A stretch of 64,000 nucleotides of DNA. Origin: Allobosea sp. WAO. Lineage in GTDB: Bacteria; Pseudomonadota; Alphaproteobacteria; Rhizobiales; Beijerinckiaceae. Positions 28,850-37,388 of the stretch are shown here, one piece after another. Every line of letters starts with the position of its first letter. Position 1 is the first letter of the stretch. The stretch is from assembly GCF_001509835.1 (NCBI RefSeq), contig NZ_JXTJ01000005.1, positions 62,001-126,000 of the forward strand. The letters are read 5' to 3'. A model generated the notes under the pieces. That model saw nothing but the letters and a program-made list of their open reading frames with translations. It did no database searches and had not been told where the DNA came from. Position numbers and translations under genes: made by a program.

Positions 28850-29392
28850 ATGGCTTGGCTGAGCAGATCAATCGCAGCGCTCCTGGCGGCCATGTGGATG
28901 CTCTGCGCCGCGACGCCGGACATGGCGTTCGCGGGCGAACCGCGGTTCAGGATCACATTGCATTGGTCCGGCACGGAAGTATCGCCGCTGAGGCAAACCT
29001 TCCGCACCTACTTCGAGGTCAATTTCGCCCTCATCGGGGGCCGAGGCGTCGAGGAGCGGGTCACCAACGATCCCTCGCCGCTAACTCCGAGGTGGAGCCC
29101 GAACCGGACCAAGACCCTGGCCTTCGGCGAAGAATATGCGGTGGGCCGCTTCCCTGCCGTCTGGCGAGTGCTCGATGATCGTACCTTGATCCGGATCGTG
29201 GCCTATCCGACACATTCCTGGATCGTTCGCGTCAGCACGAATGGAACATCGTCCTGTTCGGTCAAGTTCGAATGGCGTCTAAAGGATGGCCTCTCGGAGT
29301 TCGGCGGCTGGTCAAATCAGCGCAAGGTCGAGACACGCTGGGTCGACCCCGTTGTTCGCGCCTCGCAGTGCGAAGTTCTCAGACAAACATGA
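28850..29392 (+). CDS. Exported hypothetical protein
   Basis: A 180-aa protein with a signal peptide (residues 1-28, cut near AFA-GEP). The mature part is beta-rich with FRITLHWSGTEVSPLRQTFRTYFEV and ends in a cluster with cysteines in SSCSVKFEW and ASQCEVL, which could form one disulfide. I recognise no family. ATG 28850 has GAGG eight bases upstream; GTG 28841 is a less likely alternative. It is isolated between a hairpin and a long gap. Confidence 0.65.
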   Translation: MAWLSRSIAALLAAMWMLCAATPDMAFAGEPRFRITLHWSGTEVSPLRQTFRTYFEVNFALIGGRGVEERVTNDPSPLTPRWSPNRTKTLAFGEEYAVGRFPAVWRVLDDRTLIRIVAYPTHSWIVRVSTNGTSSCSVKFEWRLKDGLSEFGGWSNQRKVETRWVDPVVRASQCEVLRQT

Positions 29393-29856
29393 GAGAAGGC
29401 CGCCCGAGGGCATGGCCGTTCTCGCGGTGCCATCGACGTCGCCCTTCCGTTATTAGCGCGCAATGTCTCGCCTCGTGATGGAATCGGCTGCGCCGGCAGC
29501 AGGCCCAGGTATCGAAGCTCTGACATCCTCCCCGTCCGGCGCAGTGAATCGAGGGCTCAACATGCCCTGCGGCAGGCAACTAAAGCGCCACAGCACGGGC
29601 CTTGCTCGGACAAACGGCCACCAGCCGCCGCTCAAATCGCGCTTTCGTCGCAAAAGCCAACGAGCTCGCAGAGCAGGAAGAATATTAAATAATCAAGCGA
29701 TGACAAAGCCTTGTGGTGCATTTTTCTTGCGCCGGATCGCACAGAAAAGCTGCAAGGCGCCCCTTGCGGGCGAGGCCCGTGATCGCACAATCTGCGCGCA
29801 CAAGCTGGAACGGGAATTCGAAACGCCCGGCCCGGCAAACCTCAAGGGGAGGCACC
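29393..29856. other. Intergenic region upstream of the amino acid ABC transporter
   Basis: A 464-base gap. It includes an unusually AT-rich patch near 29680-29700 (GAATATTAAATAATCAAG), which probably marks the promoter of the transporter operon. No gene, RNA or strong hairpin could be supported. Confidence 0.55.
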
Positions 29857-30630
29857 ATGAAAGGTTTCGTTCGCTTCATCGCCGCCGCGGCACTCACTGC
29901 CATCGGCGCCACCGGTGCCCTGGCGCAGGCCAAGGAATGGAAAGAGGTCAGGATCGGCACGGAAGGCGCCTATCCGCCCTACAACAACCTCAACGCCAAG
30001 AAGGAGCTCGAGGGCTTCGAGATCGACTATGGCAACCTGCTCTGCGAGAAGATGAAGGTGAAGTGCACCTGGGTCGTGCAGGACTGGGACGGCATCATCC
30101 CGGCGCTTCAGGCCAACAAGTACGACATCATCATCGCCGGCATGAACGCCACCGACGAGCGCAAGAAGCAGGTCGACTTCACCTCGCCCTACAGCAAGAC
30201 CCCGATCTGGATGGTCGGGCCTAAGGCGACCACGTCCACCGACATCTCGCCCGCCGCCCTCAAGGGCAAGGCGATCGGCGCGCAGGGCTCGACGATCCAC
30301 GCGAACTTCCTCGAGAAGTTCTACAAGGACTCGACCGCGCGGCTCTATCCGACCCAGGAAGAGGCCAATCTCGACCTGCTGAACGGACGCCTCGACTACA
30401 TCGTCGCCGACGCGCTGGCGCTGGCCGACTTCCTCAAGGGCCAGGGCAAGGATTGCTGCAAGAAGATCGCTGAAGTGAAGCGCGACGATGCGATCCACGG
30501 GGCCGGCGTCGCCGGCGCCGTGCGCAAGGCAGACACGGCGCTCAAGGCGATGTTCGACAAGGCGATCGCCGAGACGATAGCCGACGGCTCGCAGAAGAAG
30601 ATCGAAGACAAGTGGTTCAAGTTCGACTGA
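29857..30630 (+). CDS. Polar amino acid ABC transporter substrate-binding protein (HisJ/OccT-like)
   Basis: A 257-aa periplasmic binding protein with a signal peptide (cut after ALA-QAK, about residue 24). It belongs to the lysine/arginine/ornithine/octopine branch, with IGTEGAYPPYNNLN at the start, GFEIDYGNLLCEKM, and the DWDGIIPALQANKYD motif. The following AGMNATDERKKQVDFTSPY carries the conserved Thr and Arg that hold the amino acid backbone. Cys-Cys in KDCCKKIAEV is also typical. GGGGAGG precedes the ATG. Two permease genes follow. Confidence 0.92.
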   Translation: MKGFVRFIAAAALTAIGATGALAQAKEWKEVRIGTEGAYPPYNNLNAKKELEGFEIDYGNLLCEKMKVKCTWVVQDWDGIIPALQANKYDIIIAGMNATDERKKQVDFTSPYSKTPIWMVGPKATTSTDISPAALKGKAIGAQGSTIHANFLEKFYKDSTARLYPTQEEANLDLLNGRLDYIVADALALADFLKGQGKDCCKKIAEVKRDDAIHGAGVAGAVRKADTALKAMFDKAIAETIADGSQKKIEDKWFKFD

Positions 30631-30701
30631 CCCTTGGCTGACGCCTGCCCGCCGGCCGCACCAGGCCGGCGGGATTCAATTCCTCGCGCGCCGGCTCTCC
30701 C

Positions 30702-31412
30702 ATGCTCTACAAATTCGCGCTGCTCGGCTTCGGCCCCGGCGGCTGGGGATGGGCCCTGCTCCAGGGCGCCGCCATCACCATCTCGATCGCCCTCGCCACC
30801 CTGCCCTTCGGCCTGGCGCTCGGCCTGATCGTCGCGCTCTGCAAACGCTCCGAGAGCATCGTCCTGCGCGCCTTCGCGACGGTCTACACCACGGTGTTCC
30901 GCGGCGTGCCCGAGCTGCTGACGCTCTACATCATCTATTTCGGCATCCAGATCCTGGTCCAGAAGATCTGGTCGGGCTTCTCGATCCCGCCCTTCGTCGC
31001 CGGCATGGTGGCGCTCGGCATGGTGCTCGCCGCCTTTTCCAGCGAGGTCTGGGTCGGTGCTCTGAACTCGATCCAGAAGGGCCAGCGCGAGGCCGCCGCC
31101 GCACTCGGTCTGTCCAAGCCGCAGGCGTTCCGTCTCGTCGTCTTCCCGCAGCTCATCCGCGTCGCCCTGCCCGGGCTCGGCAACAACTGGATGGTGCTGC
31201 TGAAGGAGACCTCGCTCGTCTCGGTGATCACGCTGCCCGACATCATGTTCATCACGACGCGCGCCAATGTCGTGACCAAGGAGCCCTTCCTGTTCTTCGG
31301 CGCGGCGATGCTGATCTATTTCGGCTTCTCGCTGATCTCCGCCTGGGGAATCGGGCGGATGGAGAAGCACACCAATCGCGGCTACGCCGCCTTCGGCGGG
31401 ACGACGCGATGA
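30702..31412 (+). CDS. Polar amino acid ABC transporter permease (HisQ-like)
   Basis: A 236-aa inner membrane protein with five helices, from the His/Glu/Gln/Arg/opine permease family. The ATPase-contact EAA loop appears as QREAAAALGLSKPQAFRLVVFPQ near residues 127-149. TVFRGVPELLTLYIIYFG around 65-82 is the family signature. The stop overlaps the next permease by four bases, so the two form a heterodimeric channel for the preceding binding protein. Confidence 0.92.
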   Translation: MLYKFALLGFGPGGWGWALLQGAAITISIALATLPFGLALGLIVALCKRSESIVLRAFATVYTTVFRGVPELLTLYIIYFGIQILVQKIWSGFSIPPFVAGMVALGMVLAAFSSEVWVGALNSIQKGQREAAAALGLSKPQAFRLVVFPQLIRVALPGLGNNWMVLLKETSLVSVITLPDIMFITTRANVVTKEPFLFFGAAMLIYFGFSLISAWGIGRMEKHTNRGYAAFGGTTR

Positions 31413-32125
31413 ACTGGTGCGAATATCCCGGCTATCTGGTCGGCTCCGAAGTCTTCCAGAACTATGGCTGCCGCATGTTCGGCGGCCTCTGGCTGACCTT
31501 GCAGCTCGTGGTGATTTCGGTCGCCGTCGGCTTCGCGCTCGCCATCGGACTCGCGGTTGCGCGACTCTACGGCCCGCGCTGGGCGCAGGTCGCGATCAAC
31601 GGCTACACCACCTTCTTCCGCGGCACGCCGCTGCTCTGCCAGCTCTTCCTGGTCTATTACGGCTTCGGCCAATTCCGCCTCTTCTGGCAGGATGTCGGGC
31701 TCTGGTGGTTCTTCCGCGAGCCGTTCTACTGCGCCGTCTTCACCTTCACGATCAATACCGCAGCCTACCAGACCGAGATCCTGCGCGGCGCGATCCAGTC
31801 GATCCCGCGCGGCCAGTTCGAGGGCGCGCTGGCGCTCGGCCTGCACCGCTGGTCGAGCCTGCGCCATGTCATCCTGCCGCAAGCGATGATCCTGGCGCTG
31901 CGCCCGCTCGGCAACGAGCTGATCGTGATGATCAAGGCGAGCGCGATCGCCTCGCTGGTGACGCTGTTCGACCTGATGGGCGCGACTCGCCTCGCCTTCG
32001 CGCGCTCCTTCGACCTGTCGATCTACCTCTATGCAGCTCTGATCTATCTCGCGCTGACCGAGCTGATCCGGCGGGTCTGGGACCGGCTGGAACTCAGGCT
32101 GACCAAGCATCTGGCGATGCGGTGA
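31409..32125 (+). CDS. Polar amino acid ABC transporter permease (HisM-like)
   Basis: A 238-aa permease, partner of the previous gene and overlapping it by four bases. The family signature is TTFFRGTPLLCQLFLVYYGF, and the EAA loop is QFEGALALGLHRWSSLRHVILPQ. It lies last in the operon; no ATP-binding subunit follows. The energising ATPase must therefore be encoded elsewhere, or be shared with another amino acid transporter, as is known in some rhizobia. Confidence 0.92.
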   Translation: MNWCEYPGYLVGSEVFQNYGCRMFGGLWLTLQLVVISVAVGFALAIGLAVARLYGPRWAQVAINGYTTFFRGTPLLCQLFLVYYGFGQFRLFWQDVGLWWFFREPFYCAVFTFTINTAAYQTEILRGAIQSIPRGQFEGALALGLHRWSSLRHVILPQAMILALRPLGNELIVMIKASAIASLVTLFDLMGATRLAFARSFDLSIYLYAALIYLALTELIRRVWDRLELRLTKHLAMR

Positions 32126-32171
32126 GGGCTGCACGGCACCGCTGCCGTCCTAGCCCTCAGGGTCCAGAAAA

Positions 32172-32201
32172 TTGACAATCTTTACCAAAATTTGCCATGC
32201 T
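32172..32201 (+). promoter_or_regulatory. Candidate promoter of the parDE operon
   Basis: A consensus -35 box TTGACA (32172-32177) is followed 18 bases later by a weak -10 CATGCT, in an AT-richer stretch just upstream of the antitoxin gene. ParD family antitoxins normally bind and autoregulate such a region. Confidence 0.45.
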
Positions 32202-32221
32202 CAACCTGCGCGGAGATCGAC

Positions 32222-32476
32222 ATGGCAACGATGAACATATCCCTGCCCGCTTCGATGAAAGAATGGGCCGAAGCGCAGACCGAAACCGGCCGTTACGCCA
32301 ATACGAGCGACTATGTGCGTGACCTGATCCGGCGGGATCAGGACCGCAATGACAAGATCGCCGCCATGCAGCGTTTCGTCGACGAAGGCGTGAGAAGCGG
32401 AGCCGGCACGCAATCCAGCGATGCGCTCTTCGCGACGGCCCTTAAGCGCACCACCACATCGCCCGGCAATCGATAG
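32222..32476 (+). CDS. parD: Antitoxin ParD
   Basis: An 84-aa ribbon-helix-helix antitoxin. The N-terminal DNA-binding strand is MNISLPASMKEW, followed by the conserved GRYANTSDYVRDLIRRDQ block at about residues 24-41, and a C-terminal toxin-binding tail. It pairs with the ParE toxin, the stop overlapping the toxin start by one base. The start at 32222 (MATMNIS) is preferred over a longer form. The antitoxin is expected to be labile and to autorepress the operon. Confidence 0.93.
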   Translation: MATMNISLPASMKEWAEAQTETGRYANTSDYVRDLIRRDQDRNDKIAAMQRFVDEGVRSGAGTQSSDALFATALKRTTTSPGNR

Positions 32477-32763
32477 TGGGCTTTCAACTTTCGCGGGCGG
32501 CGGAAGAAGACATCATCGGCATTGCCGAACAGGGAATACGCCTGTTCGGCGCGATCCAAGCCAAACGCTATCATGACGAGCTATTCGCGCTGTTTGACGC
32601 GATCGCCGCCTACCCGCGCATGGCGCGAGAACGCTTTGAGCTGTCGCCGCCGATGCGCATCCATCCGTTCAAGGCGCATCTCGTCGTCTATCGTCTTGGA
32701 GAACACGGCGACGTCCTGATCGTTCGCGTCCGTCATGCGCATGAGGATTGGAGCGAGACTTGA
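32476..32763 (+). CDS. parE: Toxin ParE (RelE/ParE superfamily)
   Basis: A 95-aa toxin. It starts with GTG 32476, overlapping the parD stop. The ParE fold is visible as AEEDIIGIAEQGIRLFG, then an RYHDELFALFDAIAAYPRMARE helix, and a final beta strand pair with HLVVYRLGEHGDVLIVRVRHAHEDW, ending in the usual RHxxxDW. ParE toxins typically poison DNA gyrase. The pair appears intact and sits at the end of the transporter operon, with no other mobile element signs. Confidence 0.93.
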   Translation: MGFQLSRAAEEDIIGIAEQGIRLFGAIQAKRYHDELFALFDAIAAYPRMARERFELSPPMRIHPFKAHLVVYRLGEHGDVLIVRVRHAHEDWSET

Positions 32764-32787
32764 CCGCTGTACTGAGCGGCGCTCTGC

Positions 32788-33540
32788 TCAGGCCGGCAAG
32801 GTCAGGATCCACGGGCCGTTGGCGGTCGCGACCACGGTGTGCTCGAACTGGACCGTCGGGGCACGCGGCTCGGAATAGAGGGTCCAGCGGTCGTCGCCCT
32901 CGTGCTCGGCCCAGTCCGCGCCCAGCGACAGGAACGGCTCGACGGTGAAGACCAGCCCCTTCTGCATGATGCGGCGTTCGGACCGCTCGGGCCAGGTGGC
33001 GATCTCCTTCGGCTCCTCATGGAGCGAGCGGCCGATGCCGTGGCTGGCGAGGTTGCGGACCAGAGAATAGCCGTTCTTCTGCGCGAAGCGACCGACCGCC
33101 TGGCCGATGCCGGCGAGCGGCTTGCCGGCGCCGACCTGACCGAGCCCGGCAAAGAGCGCCCGCTTGCCGTCGCGGCAGAGCCGCTCGATGCGGCGGTCGA
33201 CCGGCGGGACCGTGAAGGAAGCGCCGGTATCGGAAAAATAGCCGCCCTTCTCGGCGGAGACATCGATGTTGACGAGGTCGCCGGCGGCGATCCTGCGCTC
33301 GCCGGGAATCCCGTGCGCGACCTCCTCGTTGACGCTGATGCAGGTCGCGCCCGGGAAGCCGTAGACGGTCTCAGGCGCCGAGCGTGCGCCCTCGCGATCG
33401 AGGATGCCGCGGCCGATTGCGTCCAGCTCAGCCGTCGTCATGCCCGGCTCCAGCGCCTTGCCCATGGCCGCAAGCGCTTCGGCGACGATGCGGCCGATCT
33501 CGCGCAGCGCCTGAAGCTCATCGTCATTATTGATCGTCAT
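32788..33540 (-). CDS. map: Methionine aminopeptidase type I
   Basis: A 250-aa enzyme removing N-terminal Met from nascent proteins. The five metal ligands of the pita-bread fold are present: the first Asp in NIDVSAEKGGYFSDTGASF (two Asp), His in ASHGIGRSLHEEP, Glu in FTVEPFLSLG, and the final Glu in VQFEHTVV. The start at 33540 (MTINNDDELQ) is preferred to a longer reading frame beginning at 33651. Compared with E. coli Map it keeps full catalytic residues. It lies convergent with parE. Confidence 0.94.
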   Translation of the reverse strand: MTINNDDELQALREIGRIVAEALAAMGKALEPGMTTAELDAIGRGILDREGARSAPETVYGFPGATCISVNEEVAHGIPGERRIAAGDLVNIDVSAEKGGYFSDTGASFTVPPVDRRIERLCRDGKRALFAGLGQVGAGKPLAGIGQAVGRFAQKNGYSLVRNLASHGIGRSLHEEPKEIATWPERSERRIMQKGLVFTVEPFLSLGADWAEHEGDDRWTLYSEPRAPTVQFEHTVVATANGPWILTLPA

Positions 33541-33718
33541 GGCCGGTTTCCTGCCGGATTTCCGGAGGCCGGGCAAGACATTGGCGCCGCCGCTCCTGAT
33601 GTCGTGAGCGCAGGCGTGCATTTTGGGCCAGGCCGGCTTGGCGCCATGCACCTTCCCTCCTCCGCCCCCGCGCGCTACACGCGATTCGGAACCCTACGAA
33701 CCGGAATGGAGCAGTCCC

Positions 33719-34585
33719 ATGGCCAAAGTCGCTTTCCTCGGTCTCGGCGTGATGGGCTACCCCATGGCCGGCCATCTCAAGGCCAAGGGCCACGAGGTCA
33801 CGGTCTACAACCGCTCCCCCGCCAAGGCGCAGGCCTGGGTCGCGCAGCATGGCGGCGCCTCGGCACCGACCCCGGCGGACGCCGCCAAGGGCCAGGAGAT
33901 CGTCTTCTGCTGCGTCGGCAACGACGACGATCTGCGCTCGGTGACGACCGGTGAAGGCGGCGCCTTTGCCGCCATGGGCAAGGGCACGGTCTTCGTCGAC
34001 CACACCACCGCATCGGCCAATGTAGCGCGCGAGCTCGACGCCGCAGCGAGCGCCGCCGGCTTCGGCTTCATCGACGCTCCGGTCTCGGGCGGGCAGGCCG
34101 GCGCCGAGAACGGCGTGCTGACCGTGATGTGCGGCGGTGATCAGGCGACCTATGCGCGGGTCGAGCCGGTGATCGCGAGCTTTGCGCGCATGTGCAAGCT
34201 GATGGGCCCGGCTGGCTCCGGCCAGCTCACCAAGATGGTCAACCAGATCTGCATCGCCGGCCTCGTCCAGGGCCTGTCGGAAGGCGTCCATTTCGCCAAG
34301 CGCGCCGGTCTCGATGTCGAAGCGATGCTCGAGGTGATATCGAAGGGCGCCGCCGGCTCCTGGCAGATGGAGAACCGCGGCAAGACGATGAATGCCGGCA
34401 AGTTCGATTTCGGCTTCGCGGTCGACTGGATGCGCAAGGATCTCGGCATCGTGCTCGACGAGGCCCGCCGCAACGAGGCGACGCTGCCGGTCACCGCGCT
34501 GGTCGACCAGTTCTACGGCGACGTCCAGAAGCTCGGCGGCGGCCGCTGGGACACCTCCAGCCTGTTGAAGCGGCTGGAGAAGTGA
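33719..34585 (+). CDS. NAD(P)-dependent beta-hydroxyacid dehydrogenase (3-hydroxyisobutyrate type)
   Basis: A 288-aa dehydrogenase. The Rossmann motif is VAFLGLGVMGYPMAGHL at residues 4-20, the substrate-binding motif DAPVSGGQAGAENG near residue 120, and the catalytic Lys in GQLTKMVNQICIAG near 170. The C-terminal ENRGKTMNAGKFDFGFAVDWMRKDLGI is the helical domain signature. It reduces or oxidises a short beta-hydroxyacid or tartronate semialdehyde; 3-hydroxyisobutyrate, 2-hydroxy-3-oxopropionate and succinic semialdehyde are all possible. It is divergent from map. Confidence 0.9.
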   Translation: MAKVAFLGLGVMGYPMAGHLKAKGHEVTVYNRSPAKAQAWVAQHGGASAPTPADAAKGQEIVFCCVGNDDDLRSVTTGEGGAFAAMGKGTVFVDHTTASANVARELDAAASAAGFGFIDAPVSGGQAGAENGVLTVMCGGDQATYARVEPVIASFARMCKLMGPAGSGQLTKMVNQICIAGLVQGLSEGVHFAKRAGLDVEAMLEVISKGAAGSWQMENRGKTMNAGKFDFGFAVDWMRKDLGIVLDEARRNEATLPVTALVDQFYGDVQKLGGGRWDTSSLLKRLEK

Positions 34586-34621
34586 CCTTAGGATATCTCC
34601 TCGACCCAGGGGGAGATGCCT

Positions 34622-35002
34622 TTGCGTTTTGGACTTCTGATGGCGGCGCTCATGACCACGATGGCCAGCGCCGCGCAAGCGGCCGAGATCGTCGTGGCGG
34701 CCGGTAGCGAGCGCCGCATTGCCCGGGCGGGATCGGTCAACTCGCGGACATGCCTGTCTTCGGGCAAGGAGCCGCTGGTTGTTCGACCACCGGCCCATGG
34801 CCGCCTGGCCATCCGGATGGAAGAGGCCAGGATCGGGAACCGGAATTCGCGCTGCTTCGGGCAGGTGGCCCGTGCGTTCGCGGTCTACTACCGTCCGAAT
34901 CCCGGTTATCGCGGGCAGGACAGCGTGACGCTCTCGGACCTGGTGAACAACGGGCGCGTCGATGTGCGCAACGACCGCACTTTCAGGCTCAGCGTTCGAT
35001 AG
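34622..35002 (+). CDS. Small secreted beta-rich protein, Ig/cadherin-like motif
   Basis: A 126-aa protein with a signal peptide (cut after AQA-AEI) and a single beta-sandwich-like domain. The segments PPAHGRLAIRMEE and YYRPNPGYRGQDSVTLSDL follow the pattern of bacterial Ig/cadherin-like repeats (HG-x-L ... Y-x-P-x2-G-Y-x-G-x-D). A TTG start at 34622 is proposed because GGGGGAG lies six bases before it; the ATG at 34616 directly abuts that ribosome site. Two cysteines (SRTCLSS and SRCFG) could form a disulfide. Function unknown. Confidence 0.7.
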   Translation: MRFGLLMAALMTTMASAAQAAEIVVAAGSERRIARAGSVNSRTCLSSGKEPLVVRPPAHGRLAIRMEEARIGNRNSRCFGQVARAFAVYYRPNPGYRGQDSVTLSDLVNNGRVDVRNDRTFRLSVR

Positions 35003-35008
35003 GCCGCA

Positions 35009-35650
35009 TCAATCGACCAGCCGCGCCACCTCGGCGCGCAGGACCGGCAGCAGCTCAGCCTCGAACCAAGAGTTCTTCCTGAGCCAGCCATTGTTGCGCC
35101 AGGAAGGGTGCGGCAGCGGCAGGATGCGCGCCTGGCGCGCCTCCGCGAGGATCGCGCGCCAGCCGGCGACGGTTGCGGTCAGGTCAGCCGCGGCCTTCGG
35201 GCCGAGATGCCAGGCTTGCGCATAGCGGCCGATCACCAGGATAAGCTCGATGTCGGGCAGGCGGGCGAGCACGCGATCCTGCCAGGTCGGTGCGCATTCA
35301 CGGCGCGGCGGCAGATCGCCCCCCTTGCCGTCCGGGCCCGGAAAGCAAAAGCCCATCGGCACGATGGCGACGCGCGCGGCATCGTAGAAGCGCTCCTTGT
35401 CGAGGCCGAGCCAGTCGCGCAGCCGGTCACCCGAGCGATCGGTAAAGGGCTTTCCGCTGGCATGGACGCGGGTCCCCGGCGCCTGGCTGGCGATCAGCAG
35501 CCTCGCGCCCGCCGCCGCCTGGATGACCGGCCGCGGCTCATGCGGCAATCGCGGTGGGTAGAGCGGCGCATCGCGGCAGAGCCGGCAGGCGCGCAGCTCG
35601 GCAAGGACGGCGTTGAGGTTTTCCTGCGCCGCCTGTTCCCGCGAGATCAT
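35009..35650 (-). CDS. Uracil-DNA glycosylase family protein
   Basis: A 213-aa protein of the uracil-DNA glycosylase superfamily, in the stand-alone UDG-like group. The N-terminal ACRLCRDAPLYPPR resembles the Fe-S cluster family only in having two cysteines. The core has IASQAPGTRVHASGKPFTD, with the expected G-x-A-P-G-loop analogue, and the C-terminal LPLPHPSWRNNGWLRKNSWF provides the HPS loop that contacts DNA. A usual catalytic Asp or Asn in motif 1 is not obvious, so glycosylase activity is uncertain. It overlaps the next gene on its strand by four bases. Confidence 0.8.
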   Translation of the reverse strand: MISREQAAQENLNAVLAELRACRLCRDAPLYPPRLPHEPRPVIQAAAGARLLIASQAPGTRVHASGKPFTDRSGDRLRDWLGLDKERFYDAARVAIVPMGFCFPGPDGKGGDLPPRRECAPTWQDRVLARLPDIELILVIGRYAQAWHLGPKAAADLTATVAGWRAILAEARQARILPLPHPSWRNNGWLRKNSWFEAELLPVLRAEVARLVD

Positions 35651-36120
35651 CGGCCAGCGAGCCGGGTCGCCTCACCCTGCCGGCGCGAGATCAGCCCGTC
35701 GCAGTTCCAGGCCGGCACTTTTTCGGTATGGCGGTGCGGATCGTCCGGCTCGATGGCGGCGATGCCGTTGACGCGACCTTCGCGCAAGGTCCGCAGGACA
35801 TAGAGCTGGCCGCTACGCTCCACCGAGAAGCAATAGGTCCGGCGCGTCTCGTGGGGGCCGTAATAGTAGCAGACCGCATCCTGCGTCGTGGTCCAGCAGG
35901 CATCGCGGTTGAGGACATTCCGGTTATGCCCGGTGGCCCGGCCGTCCCGGTGGTGGAACTCGCTGAAGGGGCGGCCATTATTGTAGCGGCCGCTCACCGT
36001 ATTGCCCTCGAAGAGCTGGCGGATCGCCTCGCCGGAAAGGCGTTCGACCGCGACCGTCGGCTGGGCGAGCCCGCATTGCAGGAGCAGCATCGCGGCGAGG
36101 CTGCGCCGCATCCCGGTCAT
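35647..36120 (-). CDS. Secreted cysteine-conserved protein, paralogue A
   Basis: A 157-aa exported protein with a signal peptide (cut near TVA-VER). The mature part starts LSGEAIRQLFEGNTVSGRY and shares with its upstream neighbour the blocks DGRATGHN, RDACW, DAVCYYYGP, LYVLR and NCDGLISR. Four cysteines are conserved in both, suggesting two disulfides. It begins with ATG 36120 overlapping the neighbour's stop. The family is unknown to me; the pattern indicates a periplasmic or surface domain. It arose by tandem duplication. Confidence 0.78.
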   Translation of the reverse strand: MTGMRRSLAAMLLLQCGLAQPTVAVERLSGEAIRQLFEGNTVSGRYNNGRPFSEFHHRDGRATGHNRNVLNRDACWTTTQDAVCYYYGPHETRRTYCFSVERSGQLYVLRTLREGRVNGIAAIEPDDPHRHTEKVPAWNCDGLISRRQGEATRLAGR

Positions 36121-36581
36121 CGCGCGGCCAGAACGCGGCGCGACATCGGCGCGGCCGGCGCCCGCGAGATCAGCCCGTCGCAATACCAGGGCTGGCCACC
36201 ATCATTGTGCTTACGCGGATTGGCGAGCTCGACCGTCGCGACGGCGTTGATCCGGCCATTGTCGAGATTGCGCAGCACATAGAGGCGCTCGTTCATCTCG
36301 ACGGTGAAGCAGTGGATCGTGCGGTCGCTCGGCGGGCCGTAATAGTAGCAGACCGCATCGTCCTTGATGATCCAGCAGGCGTCGCGGTTCTCGTGCCAGC
36401 CATTATGGCCCAGCGCCCGGCCATCGGGGTCGTGATACTCGGTGAAGAAGCCGCCGCCCGTGTAGCGGCCGCTGACCGTGTTGCCGGTGAAAGCCTGCCT
36501 GATCTGCTCACCGGTCAGCCTTTCGGTCGCCAGCGCCGGCAGGGCGAGCAGCAGCGCCAGCAGGACGACAATCCCGCGCAC
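36117..36581 (-). CDS. Secreted cysteine-conserved protein, paralogue B
   Basis: A 154-aa exported protein with a short signal peptide (MRGIVVLLALLLALPALA-TER). The mature domain LTGEQIRQAFTGNTVSGRY ... DGRALGHN ... RDACW ... DAVCYYYGP ... LYVLRNL ... YCDGLISR matches paralogue A throughout, with the same four Cys. It is the upstream member of the coupled pair and lies three bases from a GST gene. The LTGEQIRQAF-NTVSG start is reminiscent of short periplasmic proteins of alphaproteobacteria that bind small ligands or peptidoglycan, but no function can be assigned. Confidence 0.8.
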   Translation of the reverse strand: MRGIVVLLALLLALPALATERLTGEQIRQAFTGNTVSGRYTGGGFFTEYHDPDGRALGHNGWHENRDACWIIKDDAVCYYYGPPSDRTIHCFTVEMNERLYVLRNLDNGRINAVATVELANPRKHNDGGQPWYCDGLISRAPAAPMSRRVLAAR

Positions 36582-36584
36582 CCT

Positions 36585-37196
36585 TCAGGCCTTCCAGCTC
36601 GGGCGCGTCGAGAGCTCGCCGTGCCAGCGCCGAATATTGGCGAAGTCCTCTGGCAGCGGGATACGCGACGGCTTCATGAAATCGATCGCGATGCCCGCGG
36701 TGATGTCGGCGACGCTCAACTCCTCGCCGCAGACGAAGCGATTGCCGGCGAGCTGGAGATCGAGCAGCATCAGATGGTCGTCGATCATTTCCCGGTTCGC
36801 CTCGGCCCATTCCGGCACCTGATCTTCGAGCTCGGCCATAGAGGGATGGCTGTGGCGGAAGACGGCCGCGACGCTGGAGAAAAGGCCGAGCTCGATCCGC
36901 CGGTTCCACATCTCGATCAGCGCCACCTCCTTGGGAGCGGCGCCGAACAGCGCCGGCATGGGGTGCAGCCCTTCGAGATAACGGCAGATCGCCATCGTCT
37001 CGGCCAGCGCCGTGCCGTCGTCCAGCACCAGCACCGGCAGGCGCTGGGACGGGTTGATGCGGGTGAACTCCGGCGTCCGATGCTCCTTCTTGGCGATGTC
37101 GACCGGCACCAGCTCAGGCAGCGACACCCCCTTCTCGGCAAAGAAAATCCGTACCCGCCGGGGATTGGGCGCCCGCCCACCGTCATAGAGCTTCAT
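36585..37196 (-). CDS. Glutathione S-transferase family protein
   Basis: A 203-aa cytosolic GST. The thioredoxin-like N-terminal domain shows MKLYDGGRAPNPRRVRIFFAEKG, the cis-Pro in QRLPVLVLDDG, and the glutathione-binding Glu-Thr in LAETMAICRYLE. The C-terminal helical domain contains LSVADITAGIAIDFM with the N-capping motif. The start at 37196 has AGGG five bases upstream and removes an unusual 17-residue basic extension. The substrate is unknown. Confidence 0.9.
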   Translation of the reverse strand: MKLYDGGRAPNPRRVRIFFAEKGVSLPELVPVDIAKKEHRTPEFTRINPSQRLPVLVLDDGTALAETMAICRYLEGLHPMPALFGAAPKEVALIEMWNRRIELGLFSSVAAVFRHSHPSMAELEDQVPEWAEANREMIDDHLMLLDLQLAGNRFVCGEELSVADITAGIAIDFMKPSRIPLPEDFANIRRWHGELSTRPSWKA

Positions 37197-37388
37197 CGCC
37201 ACCCTCACGCCGCGCTTTCGTCTGAGCCACATTCCTGCCAGCCGCATTCATGGCGGCAAATCTGCCCTGTCAAGACAAAGCCCGGCAAGACGGCGCCAGC
37301 ATGGCTGCGGCAGACATAGCGCATCGGCCGCGACAGCGCGGAACCGCACGCTCCAAATCCCGTTGAAAGGACGAAAGGAGCGCGCAGC

